Positions 9,108 to 15,920 of a stretch of 64,000 bases of DNA are shown piece by piece. The translations under genes were made by a program, and so were the position numbers. Every line of letters starts with the position of its first letter. Position 1 is the stretch's first letter. Source of the DNA: Ardenticatenales bacterium (GTDB lineage Bacteria; Chloroflexota; Anaerolineae; Promineifilales; Promineifilaceae); the NCBI GenBank assembly GCA_020634515.1, contig JACKBL010000006.1, positions 186,001-250,000 on the forward strand. Reading direction: 5' to 3'. The notes below the pieces were generated by a model. That model saw only the letters and a list, made by a program, of their open reading frames with translations. It did no database searches and had not been told where the DNA came from.

Positions 9108-9452
9108 TTGTCGAAGAAACTTTATGTAGGAAATTTGTCCTTTCAAGCAACCGAAGCCGACGTGCAGGAATTGTTTGAATCATTTGGAACAGTCGAATCA
9201 ATTGCCATGATTAACGACCGTGACAGCGGCCGTTTTCGTGGATTTTGTTTTGTCGAGATGGAAGCGTCCGAAGCGGATGCCGCTATCGCCAGCCTGGATG
9301 GCAAAGAATTGAATGGCCGTTCCCTGCGTGTCAATGAAGCCCGTCCCATGGAACAACGTTCCGGTGGCGGTTTTCGTGGCGGCGGCGGTCGCAGCGACGC
9401 TGGTCGGCGTAACGACTCCTCCAACAACCGCGGCAACAACCGTCGTTGGTAA
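9108..9452 (+). CDS. RRM-type RNA-binding protein
   Basis: Small single-stranded RNA-binding protein of 114 residues, like the glycine-rich Rbp proteins of cyanobacteria and Chloroflexota. One RRM fills residues 4-80, with RNP2 LYVGNL at 5-10 and RNP1 RGFCFVEM at 44-51. The tail is rich in Gly, Arg and Asn (RSGGGFRGGGGRSD). Translation appears to start at TTG 9108 after a GTGAGAG site; no ATG precedes the conserved KKLYVGNL. A strong intrinsic terminator follows at 9501-9542. Relatives often respond to cold, which is family knowledge and not shown here. Confidence 0.92.
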   Translation: MSKKLYVGNLSFQATEADVQELFESFGTVESIAMINDRDSGRFRGFCFVEMEASEADAAIASLDGKELNGRSLRVNEARPMEQRSGGGFRGGGGRSDAGRRNDSSNNRGNNRRW

Positions 9453-9500
9453 AGTTGTGATGCCCAAGTCCGTCGCTTCCGTCATGTAAGCGATGAATCC

Positions 9501-9542
9501 AAAGGCCGACCTGTCTCCTGAAGAGGCAGGTCGGCCTTTTTG
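9501..9542 (+). terminator. Intrinsic terminator after the RRM gene
   Basis: A 12-base-pair stem (AAGGCCGACCTG with CAGGTCGGCCTT) around a 13-base loop is followed by a T run. It lies between the RRM gene and the DinB-like gene. Confidence 0.9.
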
Positions 9543-9564
9543 CTATATGACAAAGGGGGTTACT

Positions 9565-10074
9565 ATGTACATGAAACAACACATTCTGGCAGCATTGCGG
9601 GAGGAATTTTCGGCGTGGGAGGGGGCGATTGCCGGCATTCCCCTCCACCAACGCGCCCTCCCCCTCACACCCTCCGCCTGGTCCCTCAAAGACGAACTCG
9701 CCCACCTGAACGCCTGGCAGCAGCGGACTATCGCCCGTCTCGAAGCCGCGCAACACCAGCGTGAGCCAGAGTTCCCCCCCTGGCTGCCGCACCTGGACCC
9801 AGAAGTGGAAGCGAATACCGAGCCAGTCAACACCTGGATCTACGAATCAAACCGCGACCAATCCTGGGAAACCGTCTACCACCGCTGGCGTGACGGATTC
9901 CTGCGCATGTTGGAACTGGCGCAGACGATAGCCGAGCCGGCCCTCCTCGACGCCAACCGCTACCCCTGGCTGAACGGACATTCCCTGGCCTTCATCGTCA
10001 TTGCCTCCTACGACCACCACCAGGAGCATCTGGAAAAACTGCTCAGATTACAAAAGTCTGGGAGACTTTTGTAA
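9565..10074 (+). CDS. DinB/DfsB-like (ClbS family) four-helix protein
   Basis: Protein of 169 residues with the DinB-like four-helix pattern: an early LKDELAHLNAWQQR helix, a central WETVYHRWRDGFLRML helix and a C-terminal SYDHHQEHLEKL helix. His residues in HLNAW and DHHQEH would form the metal site. The whole sequence looks like the ClbS/DfsB family. Family members act as metal-dependent hydrolases or thiol transferases and some protect DNA, but the role here is unknown. The ATG at 9565 follows an AAGGGGG site. The last codons form one arm of the perfect inverted repeat at 10045-10077. Confidence 0.8.
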   Translation: MYMKQHILAALREEFSAWEGAIAGIPLHQRALPLTPSAWSLKDELAHLNAWQQRTIARLEAAQHQREPEFPPWLPHLDPEVEANTEPVNTWIYESNRDQSWETVYHRWRDGFLRMLELAQTIAEPALLDANRYPWLNGHSLAFIVIASYDHHQEHLEKLLRLQKSGRLL

Positions 10075-10077
10075 TCT
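10045..10077 (+). terminator. Perfect hairpin overlapping the DfsB-like stop codon
   Basis: AGATTACAAAAGTCT and its exact reverse complement are separated by three bases, so the hairpin has 15 paired bases. The stop codon at 10072-10074 lies inside the right arm. Only a short TTTC follows, so it may act in termination or mRNA end protection. Confidence 0.6.
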
Positions 10078-10100
10078 TTCAGCAACGGCAATGCCATTTC

Positions 10101-10129
10101 TTGCTCCGCCGCCACAGCGGTGTTACACT
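10101..10129 (+). promoter_or_regulatory. Predicted sigma-70 promoter of the B12 operon
   Basis: TTGCTC (10101-10106) and TACACT (10124-10129) are 17 bases apart and lie just upstream of the cobalamin riboswitch, so transcription would begin near 10136. Confidence 0.6.
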
Positions 10130-10144
10130 GTTTGCGCTTGTAAC

Positions 10145-10340
10145 TTAACAAATGATTCCAGGTGTCCTATGCCCCGGATGGCAGGACGTAATGGCGAAAC
10201 CGGTGCGCCCTTGATGGCAAGTCCGGTACTGTCCCCGCAACTGTGAAGCGCGCTGGTCGCATATGACCGGCCGCCAAGTCAGGTCGCCCGCCTGGGATCG
10301 TGTCAACTCTCGTGGGTAAGGGTTGGGAACACGACGCCAG
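10145..10340 (+). ncRNA. Cobalamin (AdoCbl-type) riboswitch
   Basis: The conserved core is recognisable: GGCGAAACCGGTG, then GGCAAGTCCGGTACTG, the B12-box-like CCCCGCAACTGTGAA at 10233-10247, and the closing CCAAGTCAGGTC plus CCGCCTGG at 10274-10295. Between 10295 and 10367 is a linker that probably forms the regulatory stem, followed by an intrinsic terminator at 10368-10403. Binding of a cobalamin coenzyme would favour termination and lower expression of the transcobalamin-like/ECF/adenosyltransferase genes. The outer boundaries are approximate. Confidence 0.93.
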
Positions 10341-10367
10341 CGATTTTCAACGCCGCACCGGTTCCTC

Positions 10368-10403
10368 AACCCGATGTTGTCCTACACGACATCGGGTTTT
10401 TGC
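10368..10403 (+). terminator. Riboswitch-controlled intrinsic terminator
   Basis: A 13-base-pair stem (AACCCGATGTTGT with ACGACATCGGGTT, one G-U pair) closes on the loop CCTAC and is followed by TTTTTG. It sits after the cobalamin aptamer and 125 bases before the first gene, the right place for transcription-termination control. Confidence 0.85.
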
Positions 10404-10527
10404 GTTTCTGGGCCGGGTTTTTACGCCGTTCACTTCCCTGACCTGCCCGTCTCCCCCCGAAGTCTGTCGGAGGTGGGTGCGGCGCACCCCTCTGGCCGGC
10501 TCCGTCGGCCATCCCGGAGGACCCGAC

Positions 10528-12447
10528 ATGAAACCTAAAATAGTCGTCACGCTTGTTGTTTTGATGGCATTGCTCCTGATCACGGGGGTGGCGCGCGCCC
10601 TGGAAATGTCTCCATCCGCGCCGGCGCGAGCTGCCACTCCCTATTATTCTGACCAGCCCGCCGCCGTTGCCGCCGCCATTGATTGGCTGATCCGCACGCA
10701 CCAGAATGCGGATGGCGGCTACACAAGTTTTAGCAGCGGCGCCGATCAGCAGCCTTCGACGATTGCCGGCACACTCGACACCCTCATCGCCCTTTCCAGC
10801 AGCGGCATCGACCCCACCGTGCCCTGGCCGGGCCGGCAAACAACCCCCATCGCCTATTTGCTGTCCCAGATTGACGAGGTGGCCGACTACGCCGGGCAAA
10901 ATGGGGGAAATGCCGGCAAACTCCTCCTCACCCTCACCGCCGCCAACCAAAACCCCCGCGCCTTTGGCGGCCACAACTTCGTCATCAGCGCCACCCAGCA
11001 CCTCTCGCCCACCGGTCAATATAACGTCCCCGATCCCTACAATCAATCCCTGGCCTTGCTGGGCCTTGCCGCCGCCGCGGAACCGATCCCGGACGTGGCC
11101 GTGCAATGGCTCAAAGACCGGCAGGCCGGCGGTGGGGATAATGATGGCTCCTGGGATGATGGCTATGGCACATTGGGGAACGCGGACGCCAGCGGCATGG
11201 CCGTGATGGCCCTGCTGGCCGCCAAAGTGCCGGCAAACGACGACACGCTCCTCCGCGCTACAGCCTTTTTCGCCCGCGCCCAATTGCCCACCGGCGGCTT
11301 TGCCTACGCCGCCGGCCTGCCCGAAAATGCCAACAGCACCGCGCTGGTGCTGCAAGCGTTGAGCGCGCTGGGCGAGAATTTTTACCTGGATGGGGGACCG
11401 TGGGATGCCGGCATGGGCACCCCCCTCAGCGCCCTCCTCAGTTATCAAGCGAAAACGGGCGCGTTTCAATCAGATTTCGGCTTTGGCCCCTTTGACGATT
11501 TCTACGCCACCGTGCAGGCCATCCCCGGCGCGACCGGTCGCCCCTTCCCGTTGCCGTCGCGCTACCAGGCGGCGCGCGCGGGTCTAGACTGTCTGGCGAC
11601 GTTGCAAGATGCCGGCACGGGCGGATGGGAACAATTCGCCGGCTTTGGCATCAACGCCGCCGGAACCTCCCGCGCCATCCAGGCCATCGTCGCCGCCGGA
11701 GATGACCCCGCCGCCTACACTCCAGGCGGCATCACCCCGCTCCAGGCTCTCGCCAACCTCACCCCCGACTACCTCAGCGGCGGGCGCGGCGGGCGCGTGG
11801 GCATCGTCATGCAGGGCGTCGTTGCCGCCGGCGGTGATGTATTCGACTTTGCCGGCTACAACCTGCCCCTCAGCCTCACCGCCTACCTCTCCCCCACCGG
11901 CGCGTACGATGACACCACGTTTGGCATTTTTGCCCACGCCGAGGCCATTTTGGGGCTGGCGGCGGCGGGGCAGCTCGTGGACCCGACGGCCATCGCCTTC
12001 CTGCGCGCCGCGCAGACCGGTGGCGATTGGGGCAGCGTCGGCGACAACGGCATCGCCCTGAATGCTTTAGGCCAACTCGTCTACCCCGCACCCGGCCTGG
12101 CGCTGTCCGTCCTGGCGCAAACGCAGGTGGCGGATGGCGGCTGGGGATACGGCGACATCGCCGATTCCAGCGCCTCGGCGGAAGTGGCGCAGGGATTGGC
12201 GGCATTGGGGCAGCATCCGTTTGGTCCCACCTGGAGCCAGGTCAGCGAGGGGCGGCTGCGCCATGCGGCAGATGCGATCATGGCGCGGCAAGCGCCCGGT
12301 GGCTGCTGGTTGGATTACCTCGGTCAAACTGACGACCCGTTTGGCACGACAGACGCCATTATCCTCTTATCCACACGCCCGCTGCCGCGCTTTTTCGTCT
12401 ATTTGCCCGCGACCCAACCGGCTGCGGCGGCGGAACCCACGCCATGA
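10528..12447 (+). CDS. Exported terpenoid-cyclase-fold (alpha/alpha-barrel) repeat protein, transcobalamin alpha-domain-like
   Basis: Exported protein of 639 residues with a signal peptide (about 1-25, ending ARA). The rest is built from prenyltransferase/squalene-cyclase-type helical repeats recognised by Gln and Gly-Gly-Trp/Tyr/Phe motifs: NADGGYTSF near residue 60, PTGGFAYAAGLPENANSTALVLQAL, GTGGWEQFAGFGINAAGTSRA, GGDWGSVGDNGIALNAL, ADGGWGYGDIADSSASAEVA and PGGCWLDY. Two barrel-like halves split near residue 343. The same fold makes the alpha domain of eukaryotic intrinsic factor and transcobalamin. Position directly behind a cobalamin riboswitch and ahead of a DUF4430 protein supports corrinoid capture, but binding is inference. 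ATG 10528 follows GGAGG; the stop overlaps the next start as ATGA. Confidence 0.85.
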   Translation: MKPKIVVTLVVLMALLLITGVARALEMSPSAPARAATPYYSDQPAAVAAAIDWLIRTHQNADGGYTSFSSGADQQPSTIAGTLDTLIALSSSGIDPTVPWPGRQTTPIAYLLSQIDEVADYAGQNGGNAGKLLLTLTAANQNPRAFGGHNFVISATQHLSPTGQYNVPDPYNQSLALLGLAAAAEPIPDVAVQWLKDRQAGGGDNDGSWDDGYGTLGNADASGMAVMALLAAKVPANDDTLLRATAFFARAQLPTGGFAYAAGLPENANSTALVLQALSALGENFYLDGGPWDAGMGTPLSALLSYQAKTGAFQSDFGFGPFDDFYATVQAIPGATGRPFPLPSRYQAARAGLDCLATLQDAGTGGWEQFAGFGINAAGTSRAIQAIVAAGDDPAAYTPGGITPLQALANLTPDYLSGGRGGRVGIVMQGVVAAGGDVFDFAGYNLPLSLTAYLSPTGAYDDTTFGIFAHAEAILGLAAAGQLVDPTAIAFLRAAQTGGDWGSVGDNGIALNALGQLVYPAPGLALSVLAQTQVADGGWGYGDIADSSASAEVAQGLAALGQHPFGPTWSQVSEGRLRHAADAIMARQAPGGCWLDYLGQTDDPFGTTDAIILLSTRPLPRFFVYLPATQPAAAAEPTP

Positions 12448-13640
12448 ACCGCGAAAAGTGCCGGCACTTTTTGTTGCTGGCAGTGCTGCTGCTGCTGGCG
12501 CTGCCGCCGCGCCTGTGGGCGCAGTCAGAAAACCGGGCCGCCCTGGTGGTGCGCTACGCCGATGGTCAGGTGGATACGCGCTGCGTCTCCTTTAGCGAAT
12601 CGCAAATCACGGGGCACGACCTGCTGGTGCGTGCCGGCATGGACCTGACCATAGAAGCAGGCGGCATTGGCGCGGCTGTCTGCGCCATCAACGGCGTCGG
12701 CTGCCCGGCCACCGACTGCTTCTGCCAGTGCCAGGGTGCGGAGTGCGTCTACTGGTCATACTGGCATCAGATTGGTGGAAGTTGGCAGTATTCGCAGGGT
12801 GGTGCCGGCATCTACCCCATTACCGATGGCGCCGTGGATGGCTGGTCGTGGGGACCGGGGTCCGTCACGGCGGCTATCCCCCCGCCGGACATCACGTTTG
12901 CCGACGTGTGCAGCGCCCCCCCCGCCTCGCCCACCGTCGCCCCCACGGCCACGGCTACGCCCGCACCGCCCACAGTCACGCCTGTGCCGGCAACCGCCAC
13001 GCCGGAGCCGCTGGTCGATTTTGGGGTGGAGGCCGACATCGTGGCTGCCGGAAGCTGCACCGTGTTGCATTGGGACGCGGAGCATGTGAGCGCCCTGTAC
13101 CTGGATGGCGCGGGCGTTGAGGGGCACGGGGCGCGCCAGGTCTGCCCCGCGCAAGACCAGACCTACACGCTGCGCGCCACGCATGGCGGCGGCGAGATCG
13201 TGCGCCAGGTGACGGTGGCCGTGCGGCAGCCGTCGCCCACCACCACCGTCATGCCCACGGACACGGTGATGGTCACGCAGTCCGCCGCCCCGCCTGCGCC
13301 ACAGCCGACCGCGACGCCGCCCATCCCATCCCCCGCGCCGCCCGTCTTGGAGGACTCGCTCCGGGCAACCTTGTCCCCATCGCCTACTATTCCGTTGGCG
13401 ACCGTTCCGCCCACCGCCGCGATTGTCTTTGCCATTTCCACGCTGCCGCCGGCGGCCACAGCGGTCGCCTTGCTGCCCGCGCCGACTTCTACAGAGAGGG
13501 TGACGGTGACGCCCATGCCGGCATTCTCGCCCCCACCCTCCCCATCCGACAGTGCCCCCCTCAACTACCTCGCCTTCGCCCTCATCCTCGTTGGCCTGGG
13601 CGCGGCGCTGCTTGCGCGCCACGGACGGAATCGGCCATGA
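12444..13640 (+). CDS. Membrane-anchored DUF4430 protein, transcobalamin beta-domain-like
   Basis: Protein of 398 residues. Signal peptide 1-26 is followed by a DUF4430-type domain (about 30-155) with the hallmark CVYWSYWHQIGGSWQYSQGG and VDGWSWGPGS. It is rich in Cys (C80, C87, C92, C94, C96, C101), suggesting disulfides or metal binding outside the cell. Then come a Pro/Thr/Ala linker (about 158-190), an Ig-like module (about 191-250), a second long Pro/Thr linker and one C-terminal membrane helix with a basic tail (ARHGRNRP). DUF4430 resembles the small beta domain that caps B12 in intrinsic factor and transcobalamin. The start and stop overlap both neighbours as ATGA, indicating translational coupling. 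Confidence 0.87.
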   Translation: MNREKCRHFLLLAVLLLLALPPRLWAQSENRAALVVRYADGQVDTRCVSFSESQITGHDLLVRAGMDLTIEAGGIGAAVCAINGVGCPATDCFCQCQGAECVYWSYWHQIGGSWQYSQGGAGIYPITDGAVDGWSWGPGSVTAAIPPPDITFADVCSAPPASPTVAPTATATPAPPTVTPVPATATPEPLVDFGVEADIVAAGSCTVLHWDAEHVSALYLDGAGVEGHGARQVCPAQDQTYTLRATHGGGEIVRQVTVAVRQPSPTTTVMPTDTVMVTQSAAPPAPQPTATPPIPSPAPPVLEDSLRATLSPSPTIPLATVPPTAAIVFAISTLPPAATAVALLPAPTSTERVTVTPMPAFSPPPSPSDSAPLNYLAFALILVGLGAALLARHGRNRP

Positions 13641-14413
13641 CCCATCGCCTCCTTTCCTTCGCCCTCTACCTCCTCAGCGGCTGCATTGGCCTCGTCGCCT
13701 TCACCTATCCCTTCTTCCTCAACGCCGCCCAACTCCAGCAGTTCGCCGGTCAACAGCAGGCGGCCCCCTTGCTCACGATGATCCTGATCACCATGTGCCT
13801 GCTCATCCTGTTGCTGGAAATGCAGGGACAGGCCGTCAGCGCCAAAGTTGTGGCCGCGCTGGGCGTGCTTGTGGCCGTGACCGCCGTCCTCCGCTTTTTG
13901 GAAGTCGCCATTCCTGGTCCCGGTGGTTTTTCCCCCATCTTCGCCCCTATCATCCTCGCCGGCTTCGTCTTTGGCCCCCGTTTTGGCTTCCTCATGGGCG
14001 CGCTCACGCTGTTGGTGTCCGCGCTGCTCACGGGGGGCGTGGGACCGTGGCTGCCGTACCAGATGTTTGCCGCCGGTTGGGTGGGGTTGACGGCGGGCTG
14101 GCTGCCCCAACTGCGCCGCCCGCTGCCGCTGTTGGCGCTGTTCGGCTTTGCCTGGGGGCTGCTGTTCGGCCTTCTCATGAACCTGACGTTTTGGCCGTTT
14201 GCCGTGGGCATGGCCGGGGCAGGTTGGGAGCCGGGGCTGGGCGTCGTGGATGGGATGGGGCGGTATCTGGCGTTTTATGCCGGCACGTCCCTCCTCTGGG
14301 ACCTGGTGCGCGCCGGCGGCAACGTTGCCCTCCTCCTCATTTTGGGCATGCCGGCGATTCATGCGCTGGCCCGGTTTCGGGACCGCTTTCAGTTCGTGAG
14401 GGATGAGGTATGA
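13637..14413 (+). CDS. ECF transporter S component, probably for cobalamin (CbrT-like)
   Basis: Polytopic membrane protein of 258 residues with about six helices. The middle contains the S-component-like stretch FSPIFAPIILAGFVFGPRFGFLMGALTLLVSALLTGGVGPWLPYQMFAAGWVGL (quoted in parts: PIFAPIILAGFVFGPR, GFLMGALTLLVSAL, GVGPWLPYQMFAAGWVG), characteristic of energy-coupling-factor S subunits. The start overlaps the DUF4430 gene by four bases. Location in a riboswitch-controlled operon with T and A components and an adenosyltransferase makes cobalamin the likely substrate. The stop falls inside a run of 7-base repeats. Confidence 0.85.
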   Translation: MTHRLLSFALYLLSGCIGLVAFTYPFFLNAAQLQQFAGQQQAAPLLTMILITMCLLILLLEMQGQAVSAKVVAALGVLVAVTAVLRFLEVAIPGPGGFSPIFAPIILAGFVFGPRFGFLMGALTLLVSALLTGGVGPWLPYQMFAAGWVGLTAGWLPQLRRPLPLLALFGFAWGLLFGLLMNLTFWPFAVGMAGAGWEPGLGVVDGMGRYLAFYAGTSLLWDLVRAGGNVALLLILGMPAIHALARFRDRFQFVRDEV

Positions 14414-14437
14414 GGTATGAGGTATGAGGGATGAGGG
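14403..14437 (+). repeat. Heptanucleotide repeat at the ECF-S/ECF-T junction
   Basis: ATGAGGT-type units recur every seven bases, with ATGs at 14403, 14410, 14417, 14424 and 14431. The repeat contains the ECF-S stop codon (14411-14413) and the ECF-T start (14424). Only the ATG at 14424 is in frame with ECF-T. Confidence 0.85.
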
Positions 14438-15446
14438 TCGGAGCTGGTTGGTTTGGGTTTTGGCCGGGGCGGTGGCGACGATGTTGGCGCGTAACCCGCT
14501 TTACAGTCTCATTCTTCTGCTGGCGGCGCGGCTGGTGACGGTGAGCTGCGCCCGCCCTGGTCAGGGGCCGCGCCTGCCGCTGTGGCGGTTGGGCGGGGCG
14601 ATCATTAGCTTTTCCGCGCTGTTCAATGCGCTGTTTGTGCATGTGGGTGAGACGGTGCTGCTGCGAATGCCGGCATCCTGGCCCCTGATTGGCGGCGCGA
14701 TTACCCTGGAAGCTCTCGTCTGGGGAGCCAGCAACGGCTTGCTGTTGCTCACCCTCCTTGCCGTCTTCACCGCCCTCAACGCCATCGTGCCTGTCCATGA
14801 CCTGGCGCGCCTGACGCCGCGGGCGCTGCGCGACCTGGGCGTGGTTCTGCTGGTGGCCCTCACCTACGTGCCGGAAACGACGCGCCATTTGCAGCGCATC
14901 CGTGAGGCGCAGGCCATTCGCGGCCACCAATTGCGCGGACTGCGCGACTGGCGACCCATCGTCATTCCCTTGCTCGTGGGTGGGCTGGAGCGGGCGATGG
15001 GGCTGGCGGAGGCGATGGTCGCCCGTGGTTATGGGGCGGCGGCGGGCAGCGACCCCGGGCTGGGCGCGCGCGTGGGGTATCTGGTGGGTCTGGCGGCTAT
15101 GCTGGCCGGCTGGTTTTTGGCGGTGTGGATTGGCTGGCCGGGTTGGCTGCTGCTGGGGGCGGCGGCGCTGCTGCTGCTGACGCTGTTATGGCGCGCCGGA
15201 CTGGCGTTTCCGCGTACGCGCTACCGGGCGGGACGCTGGCGCGCGGTGGATTCGCTGCGGGTGGTGGCGGCGCTGCTGCCGCTGCTGGCGGTGCTGCCGA
15301 CGCTGCCGGCACACGCCACGCTGTTTTATGACCCGTATCCGCGATTGAGTGTGCCGGCATTTTCCCCGTTGATTGGCGGATTGCTGGCGTTGTGGAGTGT
15401 GCCGGCATTTTTCCTGTCCACCGGTGAGCATGACGGATATACTTAA
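14424..15446 (+). CDS. ECF transporter T component (EcfT/CbiQ family)
   Basis: Energy-coupling transmembrane subunit of 340 residues that links the S component to the ATPases. Hydrophobic helices occupy the N-terminal 130 and the C-terminal 150 residues. The two cytoplasmic coupling motifs with their Ala-Arg-Gly-type core are visible as QAIRGHQ and MVARGYG. The start at ATG 14424 is fixed by the 7-base repeats, which place other ATGs out of frame. The C-terminal region beyond about residue 240 is longer than in typical EcfT and holds extra hydrophobic segments. Confidence 0.87.
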   Translation: MRDEGRSWLVWVLAGAVATMLARNPLYSLILLLAARLVTVSCARPGQGPRLPLWRLGGAIISFSALFNALFVHVGETVLLRMPASWPLIGGAITLEALVWGASNGLLLLTLLAVFTALNAIVPVHDLARLTPRALRDLGVVLLVALTYVPETTRHLQRIREAQAIRGHQLRGLRDWRPIVIPLLVGGLERAMGLAEAMVARGYGAAAGSDPGLGARVGYLVGLAAMLAGWFLAVWIGWPGWLLLGAAALLLLTLLWRAGLAFPRTRYRAGRWRAVDSLRVVAALLPLLAVLPTLPAHATLFYDPYPRLSVPAFSPLIGGLLALWSVPAFFLSTGEHDGYT

Positions 15447-15457
15447 GACGCGGGCAT

Positions 15458-15660
15458 CTTCCCGGAAGCTGCTACCCAAAACCATCATCCGCGACAAAGC
15501 TTCCGGGAAGATCCTTTGCAAATAAGAACACCTTCCCGGAAGCTGCTACCCAAAACCATCATCCGCGACAAAGCTTCCGGGAAGATCCTTTGCAAATAAG
15601 AACACCTTCCCGGAAGCTGTTACCCAAAACCATCATCCGCGACAAAGCTTCCGGGAAGAT
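15458..15660. repeat. Three tandem 74-base repeats, each with inverted ends (family 3)
   Basis: Units begin at 15458, 15532 and 15606 with CTTCCCGGAAGCT and contain its reverse complement AGCTTCCGGGAAG about 40 bases on, so each unit can fold into a hairpin. The copies are nearly identical. They fill the gap between the ECF-T gene and the small membrane protein gene. Single copies of the same palindrome occur elsewhere in the window. Confidence 0.92.
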
Positions 15661-15682
15661 CATTTACACAGGAGGAAAACAC

Positions 15683-15901
15683 ATGAAAACCATGAGAAAA
15701 CTATGGCTCCGTCTGACTGCACTGCTTATGATGGCGTTGCTCACCGGCGCTGTGGCCGCGAGTGCCTTTGCCGCCAACACCGCCGCCGTCGGTCTGGAAG
15801 AGGCGAGTGGCATCCTCCCCGGCTGGGTCGGTTGGCTTGTGCTGGGGCTGGCGCTGCTCCTCTCCCTCGGCGGCTGGGTATGGTATCGACAGGCGAAGTA
15901 G
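15683..15901 (+). CDS. 72-residue membrane protein inside the ECF operon
   Basis: Short protein with two hydrophobic segments: an N-terminal signal-like helix ending near AASAFA (about residues 10-32) and a C-terminal helix (GWVGWLVLGLALLLSLGGWVWY) with a short basic tail, YRQAK. A strong AGGAGG lies 13 bases before ATG 15683. The size and two-helix layout recall CbiN of cobalt ECF importers, although no sequence match to CbiN is evident. Position between the T and A components suggests an accessory subunit of the importer. Confidence 0.75.
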   Translation: MKTMRKLWLRLTALLMMALLTGAVAASAFAANTAAVGLEEASGILPGWVGWLVLGLALLLSLGGWVWYRQAK

Positions 15902-15920
15902 ACGCCATCCCCCCGACCAC

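Noticed and set aside
15458..15660. Regular repeats that could be taken for a CRISPR array
   Set aside because: Units of 74 bases are repeated as a whole, with no unique spacers, and no cas genes are nearby.
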